From Anagrus nilaparvatae (lineage: Eukaryota > Arthropoda > Insecta > Hymenoptera > Mymaridae), in contig JAKSXM010000228.1 in NCBI GenBank assembly GCA_022575985.1, positions 868,001-932,000 on the forward strand: 64,000 nt of DNA, in the 5' to 3' direction. The stretch's first letter is position 1, and each line of letters starts with the position of its first letter. Shown in pieces: positions 1 to 11,719 of the stretch. The position numbers were made by a program, and so were the translations under genes. The notes under the pieces were generated by a model. The model saw nothing but the letters and a program-made list of their open reading frames with translations. It searched no databases and was not told the origin of the DNA.

Positions 1-1030
1 AATCACAATGTGTATAATAATGTATATGTGTGTGTGTGTGTCTTTCGCTTATGGAAACTATCAATTTTCCATGGATCGGTTCGCTGAGAGCTATATATAT
101 ATATGCAAGAACTGCGTGATTTATCGGGCACATCACGACGGAGGCTGATTTTTTTTTATTTTTCTTATTCATCTTTTATATATAAGCGAATTTGTGTTTC
201 TGGGTATAGGTTGTTTTTGTTGTTTGTTGTTGTTATTGTTGTTACTACTGATGCATTTATATATATAAAAACTATGCACATATATTGAAGAACGATTTTC
301 ACTTATATTATACTGTTCTTTTTGCTACTTCTCCTTATTGATGTCGTTTTAAAGATATGTGAATTGTTCTTTTTTCAATAAATTTTTTTTACTTTTTTTT
401 TTGTTTTCTTTTGTATCATTTTTGTATTTTAAAATAGAAATTTTTTTCGTGAAGTTAAAAAGATTTTGAAATTGCTATTTTTTTGTTGTAAAATGTTAAT
501 GTAAGAAATTGAATGATTTATTGTTAATTTTTTTTTGTTAAAGTTAAAATAACAGATAAATTAATCAAATGTAATAATTTAAAAGACAATAAGATTTTAT
601 AAATTTAAATTTGATTGTTTTTAGATTTCTTAAGTTTTTGTACAATAGATGATTTATGTAATAATTAATACATTTTATGCTAATTAATTGTATAAGCAAA
701 TTGATTGTGTCAGAAAAAATAAATATATGTTGAATTAATTGTAATTAACGTTGCACCAAATTTATTAAATCAGTGGGCTATTAAGAAAAACTAGGATAAC
801 AGATGATTTAGCTACTGTGGTTTATGTTGAAAATTTCTATTTAAGTATTTTGTATGTGCAATATGTGTTAAGATCAAGATATAAGAAAAATAGCACTCTT
901 TAGTTATCTGTTATCTTTTTTACTGTAAAAAGTAGCCTTGACTAGATTTATTCAGAGCTTATTATCAGAAATCTTTGACCTATTTTCCATGTTTGGTTAA
1001 ATTATAGAGAGTTTTTTTATGTGGTCAAAT
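1..1030. other. AT-rich non-coding stretch
   Basis: No gene is supported here. The sequence has T and A runs, a short GT microsatellite near 29-41 and a 61-codon open frame at 103-288 with no recognisable motif and biased towards Phe, Tyr and Val as expected from T-rich DNA. I read it as intronic or intergenic. Confidence 0.6.
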
Positions 1031-1543
1031 AATTATATGGAAGAGTTTGGTGGAGTAAACGCTCTTAACTGATGAATATATAGAATTTTTTAATAAAATC
1101 CAGCATCAAATTCCTATTTTGTAAAAATAATAATGACATTTGTAACTTCAACTTTAATTCTAACCACTTAAGGTGAAAAAATTTTCGTGATATGTTATTC
1201 AAAAATAATAATATAATGTTTTAGTTTATTAATAAAATTTTAAAAATTAGTATGCAAACGAATAATCAGCTACTGAAGTGCGGTAGCACATCAATTAAAT
1301 TCAAGTATTTGTAATTGATAATCATAAAATATCATTAAATACTTTAATAGCAAATTTGAATTCATAAAAAAGAAAACAAACCAAAATGGTAATATGATTG
1401 AAAACTTGATATGTATAAAATATTATTCAGGACATGATTGCAGACGAGGCAGAAGTAATCCTGGAAGTAATTCTACATAAATAATTTAACCAATTTATAA
1501 AAGTATAATTTTTTTTACTAAAATACAGTGTGAATTAATTTCT

Positions 1544-1578
1544 TATATAGAAGTTAAAAGTCTTTTCTCTTTCGAAAA
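1544..1578 (-). promoter_or_regulatory. Bipartite element copy 1
   Basis: Read on the minus strand: TTCGAAAGAGAAAAG, 12 bp, TATATAAG. The first C of the usual CTCG is T here. TATATA occupies 1544-1549 and the CTTTCG core starts at 1569, exactly 25 bp away. First of three copies in the 1.0-2.5 kb array. Confidence 0.6.
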
Positions 1579-1607
1579 AAGAATGAAGTTTTATTTGTAT
1601 AGCATTT

Positions 1608-1650
1608 AAGATCTGTTGTTAGCTCTAAGAGTAGTCAAAACGAAGATCTT
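1608..1650. repeat. Small hairpin beside bipartite copy 1
   Basis: AAGATCT at 1608-1614 pairs with AGATCTT at 1644-1650, a 7-bp stem with a 29-nt loop. It lies 30 bp from element copy 1, on its CTTTCGAGAA side. A stem this short can arise by chance in AT-rich DNA. Confidence 0.3.
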
Positions 1651-2076
1651 GATTTTATTTTTAGGTTTTAAATTTTATGCATGGAGTAAAATTGCTCTTA
1701 AAATAAACGAATAAATAGTTAATTTGTTTAAATAATTATATGCAAGAGTTTACTGTAATAAGCGTTTTTAACTAATAGAAATGTAGTTTAAATTTAATAA
1801 TATGCAACATGAATAAAAAAACTAAAAATCTTCTGCCCAGTTTCATAACGGTTTCATACAAAAATAATTGTTATTTATTGATTCGTAATAATACATAAAA
1901 TAACTAAAATAGATAAATTTATAAAATGATTTTAAAACACACTTACACAGACACTGATAATTATACGTAAGTGATGTAGATTAGAGTGATCTATTCAATA
2001 GTATTAATATAATATTTCGATATAAATATATAACTATAATTTGTTATTCGTAAATATGTTGGGTGGATTTATTTCT

Positions 2077-2112
2077 TATATAGAAGTTGAAAGTCTTTTC
2101 TCTTTTGAGAAA
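2077..2112 (-). promoter_or_regulatory. Bipartite element copy 2
   Basis: On the minus strand: CTCAAAAGAGAAAAG, 12 bp, TATATAAG. The CpG of the core is lost (CTCG to CTCA), which is the likely product of CpG decay. The 25-bp register between TATATA (2077) and the core (2102) is unchanged. Confidence 0.6.
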
Positions 2113-2514
2113 AAAAATGTAATTAGTTTATTCATTACTTTTTATCTATTTGATCAATAATAAATGAGAGTCTAAAAGTCTAACCATTAAAAAATGATCA
2201 TTTGTACACTTTAAACTCTTTTTAGAAGATAAGGTAAGCTTTACAAGTACCCAAAATATATATCCTGATTTTTTGCATTCTAATATGATACAAATTTTAT
2301 CAATTCAGTAAAGTTACTTATAAATATATAATTTTAAAATAAATAATTTAAGTGTTTTTTTTTTGTTTAATAGTTTATGACAGAGTTTATTGGAATGAAC
2401 GTTTATATCTGACAAGAGATTAAAGAACCAAATCAATTAAAAAAGTGTAATTTAGTTTTTGGTATAAAATTAATTTTTTTAAAAGTATAGTGTACAATGG
2501 GTGCATTCATTTCT

Positions 2515-2551
2515 TATATAGAAGTCAAAAGTCCTTTTTCTTTCGAGAAGA
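2515..2551 (-). promoter_or_regulatory. Bipartite element copy 3
   Basis: On the minus strand: CTCGAAAGAAAAAGG, 12 bp, TATATAAG. TATATA is at 2515-2520 and the CTTTCG core starts at 2540. Downstream sequence AAATGAATGCACCCA resembles that after copies 1 and 2. Confidence 0.6.
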
Positions 2552-4180
2552 AAATGTGTTGTTTGTATTAACATATTGTACTTGATCAATAAGCACTAAT
2601 TGAAAAATTACTGTTTTTTCTTAAAATAAATTCTACAAATACAGGTTACTAGAAAATAAGTAAAAAATGTCATATAATTTTTAAAATATAACCTAAAAAG
2701 CACAATAATTATACTTTTTTTCTAAAAACTATTTAATATAGGTATAAAACAAATTAAAAAAAACTTTCATTTTTATTATTATTTAAGTCTAATAAACAAT
2801 TCAATTCTTATTTCATTTAAATATAATTATATATTTAACAAAAAATTCTCATACGTTACACTTTCGCATATATATACATATATATATTTTCACTTAATAA
2901 TTTTAAAATAAATAATATAGAAAAAAAAATACATAATCAAATGTTACATATTTATAAACAATACCGTGAATTTATATTTAAAAAAAAGTAAAGAAGAGCG
3001 TTTGCGTGGGATTGTAAAGACTTTTTCACCTGTATGTTACATATATAATAATATGCAATATATTTTAGATTTTATCTTTTTTAGTTTTACAAACTTCGTC
3101 GTTTTCTTTTATTTTTTGTTTTTGAATAACTAATTTATACCAGAAATAAGTAGGTATATATAAAATATATAATTTAAATTTTTTCCTATTGATAATAAAC
3201 ATAGTTTTTTAAGATAAAAGAAGGGTGTATTTAAATATATAAAAAGATTAATTAATACCGCGAGAATATTCATCTTTGTTCGGCCGCGTGCCAATGACAA
3301 ATTGGAGAAAGCAATGTTGTTTATGTCTGAGTATGAGAGCTCGCGGCTTTTAACGATTTTAGAAGCGATAAATGCATATATAAATATAATATTAAATGCA
3401 TTGTGGAAAAATAAATGGTAGGGGAAAATAAGGAATTTCGGTCGGCCTTCATTCTTTTTTTTTTTTATTTTCTTTTTTTTTTTACCTTTCCCGCCAATTC
3501 TCTCGATGTTACAGGTTATGTTTCTTTGCGTTACTTATTTTATATTGGTGAGAGTGTTCAAAAACTTTTCATCTCTCACGTTTATATGTATTTATACCAA
3601 TATATGTTAACTACATATGGATTATAAAAAGTATCGATACAATGTATGAGCGCCATTCTCTTTATCGGTGCCGAAGCATCTTCGATATATTGGCGCGACC
3701 TGAGACGCGTCGCAAAAGATGTTCTTTCGAGCGTAAAATTCAGTTTGATGAATAATTCGATAAATTTGATTATTTTGTGTGAAATTTTTACTCAAATAAC
3801 ATATTTCATGTCTGTCTCTTTTTATATGTGTAAGTGAGTAAAAATCACTTACTCTTTTATTTTGCATACCTGTGCACTTTAATATATGCTTTATGCATAT
3901 TATGTGTCAATGAAGAAAATTATTAACAGAATTATTATTTTGAAATTCGTGACCCCAATAAAATGCATGTATTACTTTTGTTTTTATATTCTTCAGAGCT
4001 TTCGAGTATACGCAAAATAAATATACTAATAATACTTATTTAATGAAATTTGAGTAAAAAATTAACTAATTTCGTGACCTTTAAAAAACTCATTTTTGGA
4101 TATTAATATTTAATTTCATATAAAATAATATATACATACTTGGTATTCTTTATAACTTTTAATATAGTATTCAATGAAAT
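2552..4180. other. Non-coding stretch with two GC-raised islands
   Basis: Mostly AT-rich and featureless. Two short islands stand out by base composition: 3255-3360 (contains CGGCCGCG and GAGCTCGCGG) and about 3630-3740 (contains GTATCGATAC and GGCGCGACC, GACGCGTCGC). Open frames at 3415-3627, 3622-3867 and 3646-3837 overlap each other on both strands and show no known domain, so I do not call them genes. The islands could be cis-regulatory or unrecognised exon fragments. Confidence 0.4.
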
Positions 4181-4219
4181 TTTTCTCGCAAGTAAAATGA
4201 ATTCATGAAGATATATAAG
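4181..4219 (+). promoter_or_regulatory. Bipartite element copy 4
   Basis: On the plus strand: CTCGCAAGTAAAATG, 12 bp, TATATAAG. It carries the CGCAAG variant of the core that copies 7, 8, 9 and 16 also carry. TATATA ends at 4217, 25 bp from the core. It points away from copies 1-3. Confidence 0.6.
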
Positions 4220-7200
4220 TTCATCGTTGAAACTCACCAGCGTTATGTACTTAGAAGTAAAAATAGATTGAATTTTATACTGTTATCCTTATTTTATAAA
4301 GGTTAACGCTTATACTTTCCTCGGCTTATATTCTTCTATTTGGAGATGCATTTTGATATGCAAAATTAATTATATTTTTATAGTGATGGGATTACAAACA
4401 TTTGTAATATTTTATAACTTTACAAAATTAAATTATTCATTTCAGTATACGTTGTTGTTTCTCATTTTGCTAGTATATATCACATAATCGTCTATTGTAA
4501 TATATGTCATTGCATTTCTCTCAAATTTTTCTTGTGAGAATATAAATGTAAGAGTCCAGCAATGGTACACAAATGAAAATAAAATTATTTGTAATCGTAA
4601 CATTGCAAGCCAATTTTAAATATATTTATTGAAGAAATTAAAGCATTAAAAAAAACTGTTATTTAGTTTTGAATAAAGCTCGTAATAAAGCTATTAACAG
4701 AGATCAAAGTAATCTCATTTCTGAATTATTAACCTGTTAAATTTTTTGACTAGGATTTTTTAAATCAAATTCAAAAAATTCATTTACGGCGTTTTTTATC
4801 AATAAAAATAATCAAGACGAACATTTAAAAGATAATTTCATATATCAATTAATATAATTTAGATTAAAAAGATAAATTTTTTAGATTAGCTTAAAAGTTA
4901 ACATAAATTGAAAATGAAATTAAAATGACAGATATTGAATTTATTTAATTCAATATTTATAAATAAATGTTATAAATGTAATAAATTATTTAAAAAAAAA
5001 ATTACTTTTTTATGCTTTGATGAATTTTATAATCAGATATTTTTAACTACAATATTATATCCTAATGAATTTAATCTACTATCTTTAGGTCAGTTGTCAG
5101 TAGTTAAAAAATATTTCTTATAGTATCATGTTACATTTTTTTTAAAAAAATCATTTTTTCAAAGGAATCAAATTTTTTTATCTGAAACAAACTTATTTTT
5201 CATTATTTTTAATTTATTCTAATCAATCATGGGTTCATTTCAACAGTCAAAAAATTTTTTTATTCAAAATCAGATATTTAGATTTATTATAAAGTTTTTA
5301 GACATTCTTTAGTGATTTAAATTTTATCTTATCCACAAATTAACTTTTATTGATTAAGTAATTTTGAAATATTTCATTGTGATTATTTTTGCATATGTGA
5401 AAAATTGTTTTAATAAATAAAGGTTCTGAAGAGGTTCTTAGATTGAAATCAAAGTGTTTTGAATTTTCCTTTATAATTTGTCCAGCAAGGTGAATTTAAA
5501 CACAATTAAAATTTAAGATATATGAACGTTCCACTCTAATTTTCAAACATCAGTCAAATACTTAAAGTTATTTGTATTGTACACAAGTAATGTACATGAA
5601 GCATGTTTACTAACCATTATGTCCTTTATAAAACCGAATAATTCTGAGTCCCATTTGACTCCCCCCTCGATTTTAGGCCCTTCTGAAGTACCCCTCTCTA
5701 GGAACACTTTCCATGTTAATAAAAGGAAAAATATACAATCGCTTAAACCTTACAATAAAAAAAGATAAAACCAAATAACTTACAAATAAAATCTCTTGAT
5801 AATCTCAGGCCAAAAAAATTAAAAATTTTTGGTCATTATTATCTCAATAAAACAGAAACACGTAATACCTATATCGTTATAAAAAGTTTATACATACAAA
5901 TGGTAAAACTCATATTAAATAAAATTCGCGCCCACGGCTAAAAAGGAATGCGTTTGAATCCGCATAATAAGAGTTACGTAACATATATATTTCCTTAACA
6001 TTGCAAATACACACATAGTATTTAGAATATTCATGTTCTGTCATTTTTCTTTATATTTAATATAACAAACACGTATATATATCTATGTGTGAGTGAATTT
6101 TTAGCATTTGAAAATTTATACACATTCATACGGCTTTTCTCTTTCATCTCACACACACACATATATATAAAATTATTATTAAACAGTGTCTGTATTCTAT
6201 ACATAGTTTTTGATGTACGTAGGTTGTAACTATGAAGTTGATTTGCGTAACGCATATATATGTATTGCAAACGCCTTCATAATATAAATGCATTTTAGAA
6301 TATATTATTATAAAGATATTAAAAAGTACAATTTTAAATAATAATATGTTAAGTAGAAAATTTTTTACTTTGTGTAATGAATTTTCAATTATAAATATAT
6401 ATATGCAGGTATATTAACTTGTTAATAATAATGATAATGACAAGAGCACAAAAAATTTAATTTTAATTTGGTTTTGTGGAATATATATGGGATTTTTTAG
6501 ATAAAATTTAGACTAAATATTAGTAAATTTTAGTTAAATATTTAGAATAATTGTTAAAGAATTTTTAGAAAAAATTTGGTAGTTTTTAACTTCTTGATGC
6601 GGTTTAGGAATGAATTGTAAGGAAATTCGAGAAATTTAATATAGGGGATTAAAATTAAAAGAATGGGAATATGAATGTACTAATGACCTTAAGACTCATC
6701 TAATCATTAGAACTTGCAATGCTTAATGTAATGTAAATTAATTATTGCCAGTTTAACCAGATGGATATTAAGTACTGAATAGTTTAATACACGATGACAG
6801 ATGGTAGAAAGCTATAATAGAATGTGATAGCAGAAAAATTCAGTATATATTATTATACTCTGCTTTTATTGATAAACAAAGTTTTTCTCGAATTGAATTT
6901 AAAATTTTGAAAAAATTGCTTCAAACTAAAATAGCTATGGGAACCAATCAATAAAAAAATACAACAATTGACGTAACGATTTCACAAACTTTTATATATT
7001 TTCAAATATACCATTTGTTCTCAAGTCCCTTATATTTACCACCCAACATCAAAAAATTAAGCAACTCTTTAAAATATCGTTCAGACCCTAATATAGATAT
7101 ACTCAATAGTTCAATAATAAATCTAAAAAACTTGTCAATTACTTAATTATTAATAAATAAATTTCATAATAAACGTCTATACTTACATGCAAGTATAAGC

Positions 7201-8023
7201 TAACATATAAATTTATATTTAAAATTTTCAATAGGTAATTAAAAAAAAAAAGTTAAAAAATTAATCAATAATAATTTTCTGTATAGAAAAATTAAATTCT
7301 AGCATGATTTTATAGGTTATGTGGGCGTGTTTACTTTATGTATGTAGCAATTCAAAATTTATACTTGGAGTAATTTTGAATTATAATTCAAAAAAAAATT
7401 GAAATTTCTTGTTATAACCTAAAAATTATCTGTTAGTATGTAGTTTTAAAAAATTTAATGCCTTCTACATAAATATAGGTAGTTTAATCTATTTATAGGT
7501 TAGGTAAGCTCATGTTTTTACAGTATAATATCTGTTCATGTAAATATAATTATAGTTCTATTTAATATGTGATTCTTTATTTTAAAATAGTTAGTCGATA
7601 TAAAATAATGTTTTTTTAAAAGTACACACTAACATAAAAATTTTTATTTCGTTGTAGTAGTTAGTTGATGCTTTGTAAATATGTGTATGTTTTTTTTGTA
7701 CTACATGAATATTATTTTAATGTTTATTTATATTTTTACAAACTACAGGATTATAAAAAACTTACTGCATTTGTGTGTATGTGTGTGTGTGTGTAGTTAA
7801 ACAAGTATTATTATATGCAGTAGTTATTATGATCGGTATGCGTAAAGAATATAATATTATGTACATAAATGGATATGTAGTTATGTATTTACATAAAAAA
7901 ATGTATTTTTTTTTTCTTTTTAATGTATATGTAACAGTGATTTTGTGTCTGTGTGTTCTTCATGTCATTATTATATAGTTTTTTGCTTGTGTTTTGAGGA
8001 TTGTGTGTTTACTGGGTTTTTTT
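4220..8023. other. AT-rich non-coding stretch
   Basis: No gene is supported. Small items: a near-palindrome at 5808-5834 (GGCCAAAAAAATT... arms, about 11 bp), a (GT)n run at 7772-7794, and a 63-codon frame at 5577-5768. That frame has a less AT-rich middle (encoding SHLTPPSILGPSEVP) for which I can name no family. Nothing else stands out. Confidence 0.5.
7772..7794. repeat. (GT)n microsatellite
   Basis: Interrupted GT dinucleotide run, visible directly. Confidence 0.9.
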
Positions 8024-8390
8024 TCGAGGGGCTACCGTCTTGGAAATCGCGAATTTGATTTAAAAAAATTTTTCTTGATTTTTTTCTGATTTTGGCTTAT
8101 TTGTACCTCAATCATGAATCGTTACTAGTTGAGATGGTTTATTTCCGTCTTTTAATGATTTTTCGTGATTTTTTGTGATTTTTTGTGATTTTTTGTGATT
8201 TTTTTCATGATTTTTCGCGATTTTTTGCGTTCTTTAGCCTTATAATTCACCCTAGACCTTAAAAATCTATTTTTTACTATTCAATATAATATTTAGCGAT
8301 GTATACCAAAAAAAATCACAAAAAATCATGAAAAATAAAAAAAAAAAAAAAAAAAATCAAATTAGTGATTTCCAAGACGATAGCCCCTCG
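8024..8390. mobile_element. Foldback MITE, about 366 bp, hAT-like candidate
   Basis: Ends CGAGGGGCTACCGTCTTGG at 8025 and the inverse CCAAGACGATAGCCCCTCG at 8390, with one mismatch over 19 bp. Pairing continues inward through GAAATC and the T-rich/A-rich flanks. Flanks are GTTTTTTT at 8016-8023 and at 8391-8398, an exact 8-bp duplication, although T runs make this ambiguous. An 8-bp duplication with a G-rich terminus would suit hAT. The interior holds a short tandem run of a GATTTTTTGT unit (about 8150-8230). No coding capacity. Confidence 0.6.
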
Positions 8391-8398
8391 GTTTTTTT

Positions 8399-9203
8399 GA
8401 GATTTTTTACAGATGTAGTTTTTCAATTTTTGTTTAGGATTTATGACTGATTAAGTTTCTCAAAATATTATATTGAGTTTCTTGTTTCAATAAATTTCGG
8501 AATCCTGAAAGTTTTTTTTCAAGATTGGCCCATAACCTGTTGTTAGAGCATTAAAAAATTGCAGAAAAAAGTCTTGAACAAGATATAAAATAAGTTTTAT
8601 TTCGAATACAGTAAATAATTTTTGATACATTTGTATTTACTTATCTAAATGACTCTAAATTTACCCTGAATTACAAAAGTATGATTTTTAATTAAACGAC
8701 TTCTAACAACACTCAACTGTGTATTAGATAATTTTTTCATTTAACATTAAAAAAAGTAATTAATTACAAAAATAAAATTATTATTTATGTACTACCTGTA
8801 TTACTTTCATTTTGTAATATAAAAACTACTACAAGATTTTTTAATACATAAAATATAAGTTGCAGTCTCGTTAATGAACTCTTTCATATATTAAATACAT
8901 CGGATACTTACGAAATTTTCACCGGATGTTCGAAAATAAGTTTTATAACTTGTTTCACATTTATTATGTTCTATTTCATGTATTATATAAGTTTATGCAT
9001 GTGTGTGTGCAATGTATAATTAATAAAGAGACAGTGCAATAATTTTTTGTGTATATGGGTGTGTTTAGTTGAAATTTTTGGACAGAAAATATGTAAATTT
9101 TGCTTTATAGAACTTGTCATGTAGACCAGCCTTCCAGAAAAATTTTTTCGCAGAACCTTCTAAATATCTTTAAAATGACTTTTTCATCAATTTTACACTG
9201 GTA
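8399..9203. other. AT-rich non-coding stretch
   Basis: No gene, RNA or repeat recognised between two miniature elements. Confidence 0.5.
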
Positions 9204-9630
9204 CACTGTAAAAAGCAACTTTCTTATATTAACAAAAAAATTAGAACATTTTCGAAAAATTAGTAAATTTTCAAAAAAAATTTGTAAATATTCAAAAAAA
9301 ATCGTATATTTACTAAATTTAGTATAGTAACAAAAAATTCGTGTATTCTCGATTTTTTTTGTGAATTCGCAAAAAAAATTGATAATTTACAATGTTTTTT
9401 CGAAAATTTACAAAAAATAGTTGTAAATTTACGAAAAGTAATTGTGAATTTACAACTTTTTTTGTAAATTCACAAAAAAAAATCGAGAATTCTCGAATTT
9501 TCCGTTAATATACTAAATTTAGTAAATTTACGATTTTTATCGAATATTTACAAAATTTTTTGAAAATTCACTAATTTTTCGAAAAAATTCTATTTTTTTT
9601 ATAAATCTAAGAAAGTTACTTTTTACAGTG
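9204..9630. mobile_element. CACTG-family foldback MITE, copy 1
   Basis: A 427-bp near-palindrome beginning CACTGTAAAAAG and ending with the inverse. The interior is made of TAAATTTAC, AAATTTAC and TTCGAAAA motifs that mirror about a centre near 9417. Flanking TA at 9202-9203 and 9631-9632 is a 2-bp target duplication. CACTG ends with a short 2-3-bp duplication are typical of the CMC (CACTA/Mirage/Chapaev) superfamily. TA alone would also fit Tc1/mariner, but copy 2 is flanked by CA. Non-autonomous. The open frame at 9100-9327 runs into its left arm and is spurious. Confidence 0.8.
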
Positions 9631-11536
9631 TATATAACTGAAAAACTCAGTAATACATCAACATAAATTAATTAATTTACTTGTCAGCCTCATAAAATAA
9701 CAACCAAAATTAGAAGGTTCTTACATTACCTTCATACCCCAGCATACTAACGATTTGCGTAAGCTTACATATTAAATTAATACATAATATCTGCATTCGC
9801 ACAGGTTAAGAAAATACATACACAAACAATCTATAAATATAGAAAGTCATAATATATATTGAAAATATCAAAATTCATGTTTAGCAATATTATTACTTAA
9901 ATTTTTTGATTACACTTCATACTTTTAAATTTTATAGGTTAATTAAACTTCTTTTTTGGTTACAATAAAATATAATCAAAAAATTTAAATTTAGTAATAA
10001 AAATATATATTTTTTTTTTAATTAATTTGCTTGTAAATTTATTGCATAAAAAATATCTGTTAAATCAGCATAAAATAATTATAAAAACTGCCATGTTAAA
10101 TAAAAATAACAGTTTTTTATTTTTCATTTAATTAATAAAAATTTTTATATTTAGTAATTATAATTGACATTAATCAGAAATAAAATTATTACAGTTAGCT
10201 TTTTGACGAGATATTTTTTGATTTAAAAATTTTAATTGTAGTAATAAAATGAGGTATTGATTGAATTTATTGAGTTTTTTGTACTTTTAATATTCGATAT
10301 TTTTACGAGTAAGTTCCGTGAGAGAAATTTAGCATAAAAATATAGGAAAATAAAGTGTGAGTTTATTACTTTGCGTAATATTATTATAAATAGATATGAA
10401 GTAAAAATAAAAAAAGTAAAAGTGTGAGAGAATTTACAAAAAAATATTTTCATGTAGCTTGAATTTAAACTGAAAATTGTAGGGTGCTAAAATATGAAGC
10501 TGGTTCTGAAAATTTAAGTCGACGAATAAATGTTTTATGGGGAAAATACATGATGAAATCGTTTAAATTAAAAAATTAATTATATTTTGCTAAATTCCAA
10601 TATTGAGTAACCAAAAATTTATGAAAAGTAAAAGCCAGACTAATATATAAAAAAGACACGCAACAAAAAAACCAAAAATATTTACAAGAAAGTGTGGTTA
10701 CTGCGGTAAATATTTGCATAATTGCTCGAATAAATAGCAAAAAATTTCCTCAACATTAAAAAAAAACACACACACACACATAAAAAAATATGTCTTGTAG
10801 TATCTCCTTGACAGACAGGATACCCTAGGTCGATACATATTTTTTGCCTATAAATATTTATACTCTAGAGATTGAACTATTATAGAAATAGGTATTTTAA
10901 GTATATATGAAATTTATGATATATATTTTTTTAAATCTATTTTATAGCATGTAATTTTATAAATCCCTAGTGAATTTATCTAGTAACATATTAGAAAAAT
11001 TTTATTTATTTTATTTATACCTAAATGGTAACATAAGTGAAATTTTTATTTAGCTTCTTGTTTGACATAAATACTTTTTTTTTTTTAGTTGTTTAGACGA
11101 TTTTTTGTGTTGATGAAAGTACTGTAATTATGATTGATGTATTTATGAAATTTTTACTTTTAAGGAGTTATTCATATTTTTGTACTTATTTGGAGTTATT
11201 TGTGTTTAGTCTATGGTTAGGGGGTATTTTAGGGCATCGGTTGATACTTAAATTTTAACATCTGGTTTTATGAGCCACTTGAAGCCACCGAATTAAGAGA
11301 CTAAATAAATTTAATGAAGTTCAGGCTGCCTTAACCAACCAATTAAAAATTTGATTAAAAATTAATTCGAGATCTAAATCAGCCAGGAGACTAGCGTGTT
11401 GTAGTATACTTCACAAAACTTTACTAACTCCAAATATGTAGCCTTAATGCTGATAAATATTCTTAAAATTAAAAGATATTAAACTGTTAATTTTATACCC
11501 AAATTCCCAAAATATTCAAAACCTTAAATGTAGGAA
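9631..11536. other. AT-rich non-coding stretch
   Basis: No gene supported. A short CA microsatellite lies near 10767-10780. The minus-strand frame at 10232-10453 encodes only a Phe/Ile/Ser-rich stretch. Confidence 0.5.
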
Positions 11537-11719
11537 TGTGTGGCTTGGTAACCGAAATTTCAGCCTATTCTACGAGGACAGATTTCGTGTAAAGCTTGAA
11601 ATTTCTCGAAAAAGCTTTGCAATTACAATTTGGAATCAAAAGCTTCTTTGACTCAATTCAATTCGAAGCAAAAAACCCAAAATTTCGGCTACCTGACTCG
11701 ACATTCAAGTAACCACACA
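11537..11719. mobile_element. Possible small inverted-repeat element
   Basis: TGTGTGG...GGTAACCGAAATTT at 11537-11560 has an inverse partner ending CCACACA at 11719. The right arm carries about 15 extra bases between its GTGTGG and GGTAGCCGAAATTT parts. The centre has AAGCTT-type motifs. It may be a decayed MITE. No clear target duplication. Confidence 0.4.

Larger units (their letters stand above)
1031..2551 (-). repeat. Diverged array of three units carrying bipartite elements 1-3
   Basis: Three similar blocks follow one another at about 1031-1075, 1734-1780 and 2371-2415. Each has an AAT-TATA-like start, then AGAGTTT, then an (A)ACG(C/T)(T/T) core leading into an AACT or ATCTGAC tail. Each block is followed by a bipartite CTCGAAAG/TATATA element (1544, 2077, 2515). 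Distance from block to element shrinks from about 470 to 290 to 90 bp, so units have suffered indels. Sequence just beyond the TATA side is also shared: TATATAAGAAAT followed by a (T/C)CAC motif in all three. This looks like old tandem duplication of a unit that contains the bipartite element. Function is unknown. Confidence 0.5.

Noticed and set aside
1569..1578. Heat-shock element (TTCnnGAA) in the bipartite core
   Set aside because: Only two inverted pentamers are present and the third is in the wrong orientation in most copies.
2077..2160. Bipartite element as a micro-exon (YIEVKSLFSFEKK)
   Set aside because: Copies 4, 7 and 11 have stops in that frame and no consistent splice sites flank the copies.
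5577..5768. 63-codon frame with a Pro/Ser-rich centre
   Set aside because: No family recognised, no splice or promoter support, no second copy in the window.
7495..7512. Second ratchet-like site (GGTTAG|GTAAGC)
   Set aside because: No polypyrimidine tract before the AG.
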